Shown: piece by piece, positions 9,289 through 17,911 of the stretch | Position numbering within the stretch: position 1 is the first letter of the stretch | Layout: each line of letters begins with the position of its first letter | Assembly: GCF_020567425.1 (NCBI RefSeq) | Contig: NZ_JAJCVJ010000002.1 | Span: 1,219,068-1,283,067 of the forward strand | DNA: 64,000 nucleotides | DNA from: Salinirubrum litoreum | GTDB taxonomy: Archaea; Halobacteriota; Halobacteria; Halobacteriales; Haloferacaceae | Direction: 5' to 3' | Translations under genes and position numbers: made by a program | Notes under the pieces: model-generated | Seen by the model: the letters and a program-made list of their open reading frames with translations, nothing else | The model's database searches: none | Told to the model about the DNA's origin: nothing

Positions 9289-9342
9289 CCTGAAACTGGA
9301 TGTTCGTAAAGTTCTTGTGGGGTGCCCGAGTGTCTCGGTGTA

Positions 9343-9804
9343 ATGACGTACGAAAACCTCGACGCGAAGCTGATCAACGCCCTGCTGGGAGACGGTCGTG
9401 CGAGTCTCCGGAGCCTCGCAGAAGAACTGGACGTCTCCGTGACGACGGTGTCGAACCACCTCCGCGACCTCGAAGACGAGGGCGTCATCGAGGGGTACAC
9501 CCCGCGCGTGAACTACGACGCGTTGGGCTACGACGTGACCGCCGTGATCCAGTTGAAAGTCGAGGGGAGCGCCCTGCCGGACATCACCGACCGTCTGCAG
9601 GACGAGAAACAGATGATCTCGGTCTACGAGGTGACCGGCGACTACGACATCATCGCCATCGGCAAGTTCAAAGACACCGACGGGATGAACGAGCAGATCA
9701 AGTCACTGCTCACGGACGCTGACATCCGCGAGTCGAACACCAGCGTCGTCCTGAACGCCGTCGTCGAGAACGAGCAGTTCGAACTCGACGCAGGCGACGC
9801 CTGA
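9343..9804 (+). CDS. lrp: Lrp/AsnC-type transcriptional regulator
   Basis: This 153-aa protein has the classic two-domain form: a winged helix (residues 5-55, [30 protein letters not shown]) and an AsnC/RAM ligand-binding domain (about 65-140, [15 protein letters not shown]). It probably assembles as an octamer and senses an amino acid. Its divergent position next to glnA, conserved in haloarchaea, suggests that it controls nitrogen assimilation. The ATG at 9343 gives the standard N-terminus. An in-frame earlier start would add only seven unrelated residues. Confidence 0.92.
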   Translation: MTYENLDAKLINALLGDGRASLRSLAEELDVSVTTVSNHLRDLEDEGVIEGYTPRVNYDALGYDVTAVIQLKVEGSALPDITDRLQDEKQMISVYEVTGDYDIIAIGKFKDTDGMNEQIKSLLTDADIRESNTSVVLNAVVENEQFELDAGDA

Positions 9805-9926
9805 GCCGGCCCAGACAGTTCTCGACTGCGTTACACTGTGAGTGACGACGCCTGCACCGACAGCACCGACGACAGCGATAGCACCGACACCGACACCAGC
9901 GACCGAATCGACGAGACCGACAGCGA

Positions 9927-10589
9927 CTACCGCGCCACGCCTTCCGGCAACTCGTCTTCCTCCAGGTCGTTCACCGACAGCCCGGTCGTCACCAGCAGAC
10001 GAATCCCACGCCGGACCGACATATCGACCTCGTACACGTCGTCGGCCGGCAGCATCACCAGCGCGCCGGCAGTCGGGTTCGGACTGTTCGGGACGAAGAC
10101 GTTCACGGCCTCGCTGTCGGCGACCTGCCGCACCTGCCGGGGACTCTCGTTCGTCACGAAGCCGATCGAGAACAGCCCTTCGCGGGGGAACTCCACGAGG
10201 ACGACGCTCTCGTACCGCGAGTTCCGCTCGGTCAGGGACTCGGCGACCTGCCGGACGCCGAAGTAGACCGTGCGGACGACCGGGACGAGTTCGACCCCGC
10301 GCTCGAAACTCCCGAACAGTCGCCGGCCGAAGTCCCGCGAGGCGAGGTCGCCGACGACGACGATGACGAGGACGATGAGCACCGCCGAGACGACCTGCGC
10401 GACGAAGAGGAGTTCACCGTCGTAGCCGAGCGACGCCCGCAGTTCCGGTTCGATCCTGAGAACGAGCGGTCGGATGATCGGCGTCACGCGATTGAACACG
10501 AACTGGAGCACGAACACCGTCACCGCCAGCGGCAGGAGGAGGAGCATGCCGGCGAGGAAACTGTTCCGGAGCCGAGTGATCGGTCGCAT
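9927..10589 (-). CDS. DUF502-family membrane protein
   Basis: This 220-aa protein is started at MRPITRLRNSFLAGMLLLLPLAVT. It has two membrane helices (about residues 11-33 and 57-80) and a cytoplasmic beta-rich domain with the family's VPVVRTVYFGVRQV and GFVTNESPR blocks, ending in an acidic tail. DUF502 proteins are widespread, of unclear function, and have been linked to envelope or protein-export processes. The protein could start 44 codons earlier, but that extension is basic and non-haloarchaeal in composition. Confidence 0.85.
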   Translation of the reverse strand: MRPITRLRNSFLAGMLLLLPLAVTVFVLQFVFNRVTPIIRPLVLRIEPELRASLGYDGELLFVAQVVSAVLIVLVIVVVGDLASRDFGRRLFGSFERGVELVPVVRTVYFGVRQVAESLTERNSRYESVVLVEFPREGLFSIGFVTNESPRQVRQVADSEAVNVFVPNSPNPTAGALVMLPADDVYEVDMSVRRGIRLLVTTGLSVNDLEEDELPEGVAR

Positions 10590-10726
10590 CGCTCGCAACT
10601 GGCTCCGGTGGGGCGATAAGCGTTCGGGACCGACCGGTCGTCGGCCACACGCTCGGTGCCCGACCTCGACCCGTTTCAGAACTGAGAGACACAACGGTTT
10701 TGCACACCCCACCCCGACCACTGTCT

Positions 10727-11410
10727 ATGTTCACTGGTATCGTCGAAGGCACCGGCACGGTCGTCACGGCGACGGACGACGAGGGCGGCAGACGCCTCCG
10801 GATCGCCGCCGACGGACTCGACGACCTGCACCACGGCCAGTCGATCAGCGTCAGCGGCGTCTGTCTCACGGTCGAGCGCTTCGGCCACGACGCCGAGAAC
10901 GACCTTCCCGCCGACGCGAGCGACTGGTTCGAGGTGTTCCTCGCGGGTGAGACCGTCGCGAAGACCTACCTCGGCGACGTACAGGCGGGCGACACGGTCA
11001 ACGTCGAACGCGCTCTCGCGGCCGACGGCCGGTTCGACGGGCACGTCGTGCAGGGCCACGTCGACGGCACGACCGAAGTGACAGAGATCGAACGCGTCGG
11101 CGACGACTGGTACTTCGAGTTCGACCTGCCGACCGATCTCGCGCGCTACGTCGTCCAGAAGGGGTCGATCACGCTCGACGGCATCAGCCTCACCGTGGCG
11201 GATCGCCGAGAGTCGGGCTTCGCGGTCGCCATCATCCCGACGACCTACGAACTGACGACGCTCTCGGAGAAGTCGGTCGGCGACCCGGTCCACGTCGAGG
11301 TGGACGTGATCGCGAAGTACGTCGAGAACATGATCGAGGGCTACCGCGAGCGCATCGTCGAGGACGACGTGGAGACGGCCGAAGAAGCGTCGCCGGCACC
11401 GACGCAGTAG
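10727..11410 (+). CDS. ribE: Riboflavin synthase
   Basis: This 227-aa protein has the bacterial-type riboflavin synthase fold, two lumazine-binding barrels. It starts with the diagnostic MFTGIVEGTG, and the second repeat starts near residue 105 (GHVVQGHVDGTTEV). It dismutates two 6,7-dimethyl-8-ribityllumazine molecules to riboflavin. Many archaea use an unrelated RibC, but haloarchaea commonly carry this type. A TATA-like box (ggttttgc, 10696-10703) is 24-31 nt upstream. The acidic C-terminal 15 residues are an extension. Confidence 0.95.
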   Translation: MFTGIVEGTGTVVTATDDEGGRRLRIAADGLDDLHHGQSISVSGVCLTVERFGHDAENDLPADASDWFEVFLAGETVAKTYLGDVQAGDTVNVERALAADGRFDGHVVQGHVDGTTEVTEIERVGDDWYFEFDLPTDLARYVVQKGSITLDGISLTVADRRESGFAVAIIPTTYELTTLSEKSVGDPVHVEVDVIAKYVENMIEGYRERIVEDDVETAEEASPAPTQ

Positions 11411-11442
11411 CGACCCGCACCGTTCCTGTCGTCTCCGGGTCC

Positions 11443-11721
11443 TCAGTCGATGACGAGGTCGCCGTCGCCGGTCGCGTCCTCGTCCCACTCCAACTCGAAC
11501 TCGACTTCGATCTCCGCGTCGCCGCCCGACGCCGAGGTCTCGCGTTCGACCTCGACCTCGAACTCCACGCGGCCCGGCGGCGCGAGCGTCACCGACTCCT
11601 CGCCGGATTCGAGGGTGAACCCCTCGCCGGCCGCCAGTTTGTCTGCGACCGTCCGGAGGTACTCTGCGACCTCTGCCGTGCTCATGTCCCGCTCGAAGGT
11701 GAATATCGTCTCTTCTGGCAT
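11443..11721 (-). CDS. Amphi-Trp domain protein
   Basis: This 92-aa protein starts MPEETIFTFERDMSTAEVAEYLRTVADKLAAG and has an alternating Val/Glu beta region (EFEVEVERE, EIEVEFELEW). This is the pattern of the amphi-Trp domain, a short module found in haloarchaea and some bacteria with no established activity. It is followed on the same strand by pheT, about 85 nt beyond the pheT stop, and is probably independent. Confidence 0.8.
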   Translation of the reverse strand: MPEETIFTFERDMSTAEVAEYLRTVADKLAAGEGFTLESGEESVTLAPPGRVEFEVEVERETSASGGDAEIEVEFELEWDEDATGDGDLVID

Positions 11722-11808
11722 CGCTCGGCCTACGACGTGAGGGGTAATGAGTCTGTGTCGCCGGGAGTGGAGACGGAGAGTCGTAGTCCGACCGCGACCG
11801 ACGTGGTC

Positions 11809-13590
11809 TCAGTCGGCCAGCGCGTCCAGCCGGAACTCGAAGGCCGCGACCGGCAGTTCGAGGTCGTGTTCCACGAGGACGGCCGGATGGAGTTCTCCAA
11901 GGACGCCGACCGACTCGCCGTCGATCACGACCTCGGCACACCGGCCGTCGAGGAACGACGGGTGGTCGGTCGCCGGCGTCTCGAGGTCGACGCCGAAGTC
12001 ACGACAGAGCGCGGCGAGGCGACCCTTCGCGTCTTCGTAGGTCGCGTCGGTCCGCGCGAGGACGCCCGCGACGTGGCGGGCCTCCGCGACGCCGGTGTTC
12101 TCCGACTCGTCGCGCTCTGCGGCGAGTCCGATCTCCGCTAAGTCCTGCGGGTACGCACGGTGGGTGTTGTTCTCCAGGACCATCGTCAGCGACGGGAGCG
12201 CCCAGGTCCGAAGCTGGGTGTACTCGTCGCTGTACGGTTCGGTGATCGCCACCGGGTCGCCGCCGCCGAGGATGTCCGTCCCCGGTTCGACGCCCATCCG
12301 GTCGTAGTTCTCGGTGTCGGCGATCATGTGGAAGTTCAGCAGGTCCTCGAAGCCCAGCCCGACGAGACTCCGCCGGACCGCGTCTTCCAGCCGGGATCGC
12401 TCGTGGCGACCGCCGATGGTGCCGATCTCGGGGTAGCTGGGGACCAGGGTGTTGAAGCCGTAGGCACGACCGACGTCGTCGATCAGGTCCAGCGGGTGGA
12501 GCACGTCGGTCCGGTACGGCGGGATCGACACCTCGTAGACGGCCTCGTTGGCGTCGATCTCCTCGGGTGCCGGGCGGGTCGCCGCGTCGGTCTCGCGGGT
12601 CGTGTCCTGCTCCTCGTCGGTCGGCGCGAGGCGGGCGTCCAGCCCCGAGCGCTCGAACAGGTCGACCGTCTCGCGGATGTCCAGTTCGACGCCGAGCATC
12701 GACTCGATGCGCTCGTGGGCGACCGCCTTCGTCCGCACCTCGAAGTCCGGCCGGTCCAGCGTGCGGTCGGGGTACTCGACCTCGACGCGTTCGACCGTCG
12801 CGCCGCGTGCGTCCAGCGCGTAGCAGATGATCGCACACATCCGGTCGATGGTCCACTGGTCGGTGCCGGTGAGTTCGACGAACAGTTCACGCGAGTCGGT
12901 CGAGACCTCGGTCCGGCGACCGTTGATGACCGGCGGGAACGAGAACAGGCCGAGTTCGTCGTAGATCGCCGGATAGCGGTCGTAGCTCTCGACGATGTCG
13001 GCGTAGGTCTCGCCGGTCGGGTGGTCGGTCAGCACCTCGGCGGGCGTCATCTCCCGGTCGGAATCGAGGGGGACGAACGTGTCGCCGTCGGGGTCGACGC
13101 CCCGGTAGGTGATGGAGTTCGACGCCCCCTCCTGTAAGACCGCGCCCTTCAGCATCGTCAGGTCGTGGATGCCGATTGCACCCTTCGCCCGCTTGCGCCC
13201 CATCGTCGCGTGGAGTTTCTCCTGCAACTGGATCAGCGAGTCGAGGCCGGCCTCGTCCAAGTCGACGCCGCGGATCACCGCGCCGGTGACGTACGGGCGC
13301 TCCTCGGGGACCGACTCGTCGACCTCGATGGTCCAGTCCGGATCGTTCGCGTTCGGGACGTAGACGCCCCGGTCGTCGCCGTACTGGTAGCGCAGGGAGC
13401 GCGCCACACCCTCCACGGAGAGGCGGTCGAGGCGGTCGGGGCCGAATTCGAGTTGCATCAGGCCCTCCTCGGTGTCGCCCTCGTACTCCAGGCCGAGCGC
13501 GAACAGGTCGTCTTTCAGTTCGTCGTCGCTCTTCTCCTCGTGGCCCGTGAGTCGGCGGAGTTCGTCGGGGTCGACGTCGACGACGGGCAT
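11809..13590 (-). CDS. pheT: Phenylalanyl-tRNA synthetase beta subunit
   Basis: This 593-aa protein is the archaeal/eukaryal-type beta chain, shorter than the bacterial one of about 800 aa because it lacks the N-terminal EMAP domain. The B3/B4 editing region (KGAIGIHDLTMLKG around 150, RGVDPDGDTFVP), the B5 domain (about 285-390) and the catalytic-like core ending EFRLDALAD are visible. With PheS it forms the (alpha-beta)2 enzyme that charges tRNA-Phe; the beta chain edits mischarged Tyr. It overlaps the pheS stop by 1 nt (TGATG). Confidence 0.96.
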   Translation of the reverse strand: MPVVDVDPDELRRLTGHEEKSDDELKDDLFALGLEYEGDTEEGLMQLEFGPDRLDRLSVEGVARSLRYQYGDDRGVYVPNANDPDWTIEVDESVPEERPYVTGAVIRGVDLDEAGLDSLIQLQEKLHATMGRKRAKGAIGIHDLTMLKGAVLQEGASNSITYRGVDPDGDTFVPLDSDREMTPAEVLTDHPTGETYADIVESYDRYPAIYDELGLFSFPPVINGRRTEVSTDSRELFVELTGTDQWTIDRMCAIICYALDARGATVERVEVEYPDRTLDRPDFEVRTKAVAHERIESMLGVELDIRETVDLFERSGLDARLAPTDEEQDTTRETDAATRPAPEEIDANEAVYEVSIPPYRTDVLHPLDLIDDVGRAYGFNTLVPSYPEIGTIGGRHERSRLEDAVRRSLVGLGFEDLLNFHMIADTENYDRMGVEPGTDILGGGDPVAITEPYSDEYTQLRTWALPSLTMVLENNTHRAYPQDLAEIGLAAERDESENTGVAEARHVAGVLARTDATYEDAKGRLAALCRDFGVDLETPATDHPSFLDGRCAEVVIDGESVGVLGELHPAVLVEHDLELPVAAFEFRLDALAD

Positions 13591-15095
13591 CAGTGCAGCA
13601 CCTCCGTCTCCCGCAGGAGGTCGAGATCACACAACGTCCCGTGGACGTCGCGGATGTCCTCGAAGCCGTACATCAGCATGAGTAGACGCTCTAAGGCGAG
13701 TCCCCACGCCATCACGTCGCACTCGACGCCGAGCGGTTCCAGCACCTCGTCGCGGAACATCCCGGAGTTGCCGATCTCGATCAACTCTCCTGTCTCGGGG
13801 TGGTGGCCGAACAGTTCGAAGCTCGGCTCGGTGTACGGGTTGTAGTGCGGCTTGAACTGCAGGTCGGTGATGCCGAACTGGCGGTAGAACTCCTCGAAGG
13901 TGCCCATCAGGTCCCTGACGGAGAGATCCTCGGCCATCACCCACCCCTCGATCTGGAAGAACTCCAGCAGGTGGGTCGCGTCCAGCGTGTCGTTCCGGTA
14001 CACCTTCTCGACCGAGAAGCACCGTTTCGGCTCCTCCAACTCGCCGATCTGGTGGCCGGAGAGGTACCGCATCGACAGCGAGGTGGTGTGGCCGCGCAGG
14101 GCGATCTCGCGGGCGAAGTCCTCCGACCACGGCGAGTGGTAGCCGTCGCCGTCCGGGCCGACGCCGTTCCGGTGGGCGTCCTCCACTCTGTCCAGCAGGT
14201 CTTCGGGCAGGTCCTGCATGGGCGGCGTGTCCAGCACGAACCGGTCCCAGTGCGTGCGGGCAGGGTGGTCCTGCGGCATGAACAGACAGTCGTTGATCCA
14301 GAAGTCCGCGTCGGCGTGTGGCCCCTCCATCTCCTCGAAGCCCATCCCGACGAGTACGTCCTTCACGCGGTCGGCGGTCTGCCGGAGGATGTGGGTCTTG
14401 CCGCCCCGCTGTTCGGGGGCGTCCGCCTCGACGTTGTACTCGGTGAACTCCACGTCGCGCCACTCGCCGGAGGTGAGCAGTTCCGGCGTGAGGCGGTCGA
14501 CCGTCTCGGCCGTCTCGATCCCCTCCATCATCGCGGTGACGCCCGCGTCCGTGAGCGTCACCGATCGGACCGTCGTCTCGTCGCGGTCGACGAGGCCACG
14601 CCGTGCCAACTGGGCCAGCACGTCCTCGTCGTCCACCGACTGGCCGGCGTCCAGCGACGCGAGGGCGTCGGCCTCGGGGTCGGCCTCGGGGTCGGCGTCC
14701 GGGTCGGCGGTGATCTCACCGGAGTCGATCGTGCCGTACCCCTTCCGGGCGTAGTTCGACAGGGCGATGTCCACCGCCCCGCCCCCAAGACCGGACGCGC
14801 CGATGACCTGTCCCATCGATGCCGGGTCGTCGTCGGCCCCGGCGTCGAGTGCGGCCCGGTAGAGCCGAACTTCGGGGAGGCCGTCCGCGAGATACTCGTA
14901 CCCCTCGTCGGTGACTGTCGCGGTCGTCTCGGTCGTCTCGGCCACGCTCAGCAGGCCCTCGTCGGCCAGTTCCGTGACCGCGCCGTACACCGTCGCGGGG
15001 TCCGTGTCGGTCTCGTCTGCTACCTCGGCTATCGTCTTCTCGTCTGTCGCGCTGGCGGCGCGGAGTACCGCCGCCTGTGTCTGTGGAAGCTTCAT
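13590..15095 (-). CDS. pheS: Phenylalanyl-tRNA synthetase alpha subunit
   Basis: This 501-aa archaeal-type alpha subunit has winged-helix modules in residues 1-180 that contact tRNA, with an acidic low-complexity DPDADPEADPEAD loop near residue 135. The class II catalytic domain follows, with DATHLLEFFQIEG (motif 2), NPYTEPSFELFG (Phe pocket) and GLALERLLML (motif 3). It is first in the pheS-pheT operon. Its ATG lies 177 nt beyond a putative Phe-rich leader peptide and several hairpins, suggesting leader-based control. Confidence 0.96.
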   Translation of the reverse strand: MKLPQTQAAVLRAASATDEKTIAEVADETDTDPATVYGAVTELADEGLLSVAETTETTATVTDEGYEYLADGLPEVRLYRAALDAGADDDPASMGQVIGASGLGGGAVDIALSNYARKGYGTIDSGEITADPDADPEADPEADALASLDAGQSVDDEDVLAQLARRGLVDRDETTVRSVTLTDAGVTAMMEGIETAETVDRLTPELLTSGEWRDVEFTEYNVEADAPEQRGGKTHILRQTADRVKDVLVGMGFEEMEGPHADADFWINDCLFMPQDHPARTHWDRFVLDTPPMQDLPEDLLDRVEDAHRNGVGPDGDGYHSPWSEDFAREIALRGHTTSLSMRYLSGHQIGELEEPKRCFSVEKVYRNDTLDATHLLEFFQIEGWVMAEDLSVRDLMGTFEEFYRQFGITDLQFKPHYNPYTEPSFELFGHHPETGELIEIGNSGMFRDEVLEPLGVECDVMAWGLALERLLMLMYGFEDIRDVHGTLCDLDLLRETEVLH

Positions 15096-15272
15096 GTGAT
15101 TTTGTCGTGTCTCGTGGTCGCTCGGCAGGTAACTGTACCGAAGTTGCGGAGTCGGCGGGGTCGCGGGTCGGCGGCGGCCGCAGGCCGACGCCGCACCGAA
15201 CCGACTCCGGCGGCCGGAGGGGTCGGTTTCGACCGGGCGTGACCGGTGAGTCGCGCCCGGCGTCCGCCGACC
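15096..15272 (-). promoter_or_regulatory. Structured pheST leader with alternative stems
   Basis: This is the GC-rich region between the leader ORF and pheS. On the minus strand, the last leader codons (CCCGGCG, 15285-15279) can pair with CGCCGGG (15262-15256). That second segment overlaps CCGGGCG (15260-15254), which can instead pair with CGCCCGG (15239-15233). The shared bases 15256-15260 make the two stems mutually exclusive. A further strong hairpin lies at 15199-15228 (arms AACCGAC/GTCGGTT plus an inner TCCGG/CCGGA stem), and a 6-bp one at 15167-15189. No U-run follows any stem, so if this is an attenuator it may act on translation. Confidence 0.55.
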
Positions 15273-15356
15273 TCACCGCGCCGGGAAGAAGAAGCCGAAC
15301 CCGTGGGTGGTCGGTTCGCGGGCCACACTGCCGGACGCGTCGGGTTCGGGCGTCAT
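15273..15356 (-). CDS. Putative Phe-rich leader peptide upstream of pheST
   Basis: This is a 27-residue ORF whose end reads HGFGFFFPAR then TGA: four TTC codons within the last eight codons and none elsewhere. A BRE/TATA-like element (GGAAAC-GCTTTTCACC) lies 23-37 nt upstream of its ATG, so the transcript should begin at this ORF. It precedes alternative stem-loops and then pheST. The bacterial pheST operon uses an analogous Phe-rich leader peptide, but I know of no established archaeal counterpart, so the role is inference from position and codon content. The frame is also open further upstream. Confidence 0.6.
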   Translation of the reverse strand: MTPEPDASGSVAREPTTHGFGFFFPAR

Positions 15357-15378
15357 ACGCCGACGTGTGCGAGGCGCG

Positions 15379-15393
15379 GTGAAAAGCGTTTCC
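15379..15393 (-). promoter_or_regulatory. BRE/TATA of the pheST leader transcript
   Basis: The minus strand reads GGAAAC followed by GCTTTTCACC. This is a purine-rich BRE plus A/T box 23-37 nt before the leader ATG at 15356, as expected for leaderless initiation. No comparable box precedes pheS itself: the A/T run just before its ATG is too close to serve. Confidence 0.55.
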
Positions 15394-15531
15394 GTGCGGG
15401 ACCGGAACACACCGTGGTCTCCTGTCGGCCCCATCGACTGGTGTCGCCGAGCCGGACGACTGAGAGACACTCTCTCGCACGAAACGTCGTCTCACGTAGC
15501 AGTTCACGTTCTCTGCGCGCGTAGCAGTGGT

Positions 15532-15981
15532 ATGGCTTCCAACAGACTCGTCAACGCACTCGTCGGCGCGGTCGTGACCGTCGTCACGTCGTTCGTCCCG
15601 CTGTCCCCCGTTCTCGGCGGCGGCGTCGCGGGCTACCTCCAGCGCGGCGACACCCGCGAGGGTGCCACCGTCGGCGCGATCTCGGGCTTGCTCGTGGCGA
15701 TCCCGCTGGCGATCCTCGGGACGCTCGTCGCCGCGCTCTTCACCATCGTCCCCGAGGGCGGCGGCGGGGGCCTCCTGTTCGCGTTCGTCTTCCTGGCGAT
15801 CCTGCTCGTGTCGTCGGTGTACAGCGTCGCGTTCTCGGCGCTCGGCGGTGTGCTGGGTGCGTATCTCGCGCGGGAGTACCGGGGTGACGAGGACGACGAG
15901 TTCGGTGAGAGATCGGTCGGTGGCGACGTGGGCGGCGAGAACGGCGACGCGGTCGACGCGACCTCTTCGACTGTGAAGTAA
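15532..15981 (+). CDS. Small membrane protein, DUF5518-like
   Basis: This 149-aa protein has three to four membrane helices (about residues 10-30, 45-70, 75-105) rich in Gly/Ala/Val, with a conserved GGVAGYLQRGDTREGATVGAISGL segment. It ends in an acidic hydrophilic tail of about 40 residues (EDDEFGERSVGGDVGGE). The segment matches the DUF5518 type common in haloarchaea. Function unknown. The ATG at 15532 begins a normal membrane protein. Upstream in-frame codons are Arg/Ser-rich and rejected. It is convergent with trpS. Confidence 0.75.
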   Translation: MASNRLVNALVGAVVTVVTSFVPLSPVLGGGVAGYLQRGDTREGATVGAISGLLVAIPLAILGTLVAALFTIVPEGGGGGLLFAFVFLAILLVSSVYSVAFSALGGVLGAYLAREYRGDEDDEFGERSVGGDVGGENGDAVDATSSTVK

Positions 15982-16001
15982 CCGATCCGGTTTCTCAGCC
16001 C

Positions 16002-17573
16002 TCAGTTTCGCTTCCGGTCCGAGTCGAAGCTGATGTCCAACTCGTCGATGTACTCCTCGACTTCCGCGCGCTTCTCCTGATGCTCTTCTAAGAACTCCTC
16101 CATCAGCGTCGCGGCCTGCTCCTTGCAGTCGCCACAGAGTCGCTCGCCGCCGACACACTCGTCGTACACCTTCTCGGCGAACTCGTCGTCGTCGCCCGCC
16201 AAGAGGTAGGCGTACAACTCGTAGACCGGACACTCGTCGGCCTTGCCGCCCAATTCGCGCTGTTCCTCGGCGGTGCTCCGTCCGCCGGTCGTGGCGGACT
16301 TCACCTTGTCGTACCCCTCCTCGGGGTCGTCCAGCAGGCTGATGTGACTCGCCGGGATCGAGGAGGACATCTTCCCGCCCGTCAGGCCGGTCATGAACCG
16401 GTGGTAGATCGAGGAGGGGGCGACGAAGCCGTAGCCGCCGTTGTCCACCTCGACCTCGCGGGCCAGTTCTTCGGCGTCCTCCGCAGAGAGGTCGAACGAG
16501 TCGACGTGGTTCTCGTACCGGCGCTTCTCGCCGTCGATCGCCTCCACGAGCGCCTCGAAGGCCTCGTCGGTCGCGTCGCGGTTCAGGAACCGGACGCGGG
16601 GCCGGAGGGGTTCCATGCCGGCGTTGTCGAGCTTTTCGACCGCCGAGTCGCGGGCGTCGGCGACAGCCTCAACCTCGGCGTCGTACTCTGTCAACCACTC
16701 GCCGGCCTCCTCACACCGGGGCGTCTCCGGGTCCTCGGCGAACGCCTCGCGGGCGTCGTACGCCTGCGCGACGAGTGCACGCTCGTCGGCGTCCAGTTCC
16801 TGACTGAAGTACGCCTCTGTCACTTTGAAGAAGCGCATGCGGGCCGCCAGATCGCGGGCCAGTCGGACGTGCGGGTCCTGGTCCGGTCCGACCGGGATGA
16901 CGGTCGGCTTCGGTTCGTCCAGTTGTGGGTAGAGGATGTCGGCCATCTGCGTGACGACCGACTGCATGTGCGAGACGTCGGTCTCGCCGTCGAAGCCGTA
17001 GATGGCCCCCAGTTCGGAGGCGTTCGCCTTCGCGCCCAACTCGAAGGCGAGGTCCTGCACCTCGCGGTTGTCCGACTGGCGGTACAGCGTCCCCGCCTCG
17101 GGGTCGAAGCCGAGTGCGAGCAGACTGACGATGTAGTTGCGCGCGTGTTCGTCGATCTCGTCCCACGTCAGGCCCCGGGCGGCGTGGGCCTCCAGATCGG
17201 CGATCAGGCCGTAGGCGTCGCCACCCTGCTCCTGGTGCCAGATGATCTCGTCGAAGACGAGTTTGTGACCGATGTGGGGGTCGCCGGTCGGCATGAACCC
17301 CGAGAGGGCCGCGAAGTCGTCGCCCTCGCGCATCGCCCGGGCGACCGGGCCGTAGTCGCGGTGGCCGAAGATGACGCCCCGGCGCATCAGGTAGTGCGGG
17401 TTCGGCACGTCCGGCAGGAGGTGATCGAACTCCTCGATGCCGAACTGCTCGAACAGTTTGCGGTAGTCGGAGACGGTCGAGGACCCCCACGGATCGAGGG
17501 TCACGTCGTCCGCTCCCGTCGCTGTGCCCCCGTCCGTGCGTGTGTCCGTCGCCGGATCGCCGTCTCGTGACAT
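16002..17573 (-). CDS. trpS: Tryptophanyl-tRNA synthetase
   Basis: This 523-aa class I synthetase charges tRNA-Trp. The HIGH-type motif is PTGDPHIGHK (near residue 97) and the KMSKS motif is GGKMSSSIPAS (near residue 385). The protein is larger than bacterial TrpS (about 330 aa), as in haloarchaea, with a charged helical insert (about 255-330). The C-terminal part carries a Cys group (DECPVYELYAYLL, DECVGGERLCGDCKEQ) that may bind a metal. The start chosen is the ATG giving MSRDGDPATD. Upstream codons are Arg-rich and non-coding in character. Confidence 0.95.
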   Translation of the reverse strand: MSRDGDPATDTRTDGGTATGADDVTLDPWGSSTVSDYRKLFEQFGIEEFDHLLPDVPNPHYLMRRGVIFGHRDYGPVARAMREGDDFAALSGFMPTGDPHIGHKLVFDEIIWHQEQGGDAYGLIADLEAHAARGLTWDEIDEHARNYIVSLLALGFDPEAGTLYRQSDNREVQDLAFELGAKANASELGAIYGFDGETDVSHMQSVVTQMADILYPQLDEPKPTVIPVGPDQDPHVRLARDLAARMRFFKVTEAYFSQELDADERALVAQAYDAREAFAEDPETPRCEEAGEWLTEYDAEVEAVADARDSAVEKLDNAGMEPLRPRVRFLNRDATDEAFEALVEAIDGEKRRYENHVDSFDLSAEDAEELAREVEVDNGGYGFVAPSSIYHRFMTGLTGGKMSSSIPASHISLLDDPEEGYDKVKSATTGGRSTAEEQRELGGKADECPVYELYAYLLAGDDDEFAEKVYDECVGGERLCGDCKEQAATLMEEFLEEHQEKRAEVEEYIDELDISFDSDRKRN

Positions 17574-17743
17574 CGAACTACTCTCCTGTGGACGCGGTTC
17601 GCGCAAAAAACGTTCGTTTCCCTCGGGTCGTGCCGCGAGTCGGCGGATCGACGGCGGCGTCGCTGGTCGACACCGACTGCGTCGCGAGTCCACGGGTCGC
17701 CAGTCGCCGCTGGCCGACCTGCGTCACGAAGAAAGTGGGGACC

Positions 17744-17911
17744 TTATCGCCAGTCCGGGAGGTCCGGCGCGTCGCGTTCACCGACCGAGAGCCACGCGCC
17801 GTCGCGTGTGATGTCCGCGATTACGAACCGCGAGCCACCGGGGGAGGGATCGACCGAGGCCATGACCTCGGCGGGCTGGGCATCGACGGCGGTTGTCGTG
17901 TCCGCGACCAT
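17744..17911 (-). CDS. 55-aa conserved haloarchaeal protein
   Basis: This short gene encodes MVADTTTAVDAQPAEVMASV at its start and RFVIADITRDGAWLSV in its core, ending DLPDWR. I recognise it as a small conserved haloarchaeal family (DUF7556, from memory). A TATA box (GTTTATGTAG on the minus strand, 17934-17943) is 23-32 nt upstream of the ATG, supporting a leaderless transcript and this start. It lies upstream of trpS on the same strand, 170 nt away. Function unknown. Confidence 0.75.
   Translation of the reverse strand: MVADTTTAVDAQPAEVMASVDPSPGGSRFVIADITRDGAWLSVGERDAPDLPDWR

Noticed and set aside
17574-17743. Possible Trp leader peptide before trpS, by analogy with pheST.
   Set aside because: Short frames upstream of trpS contain no Trp run and no suitable start.
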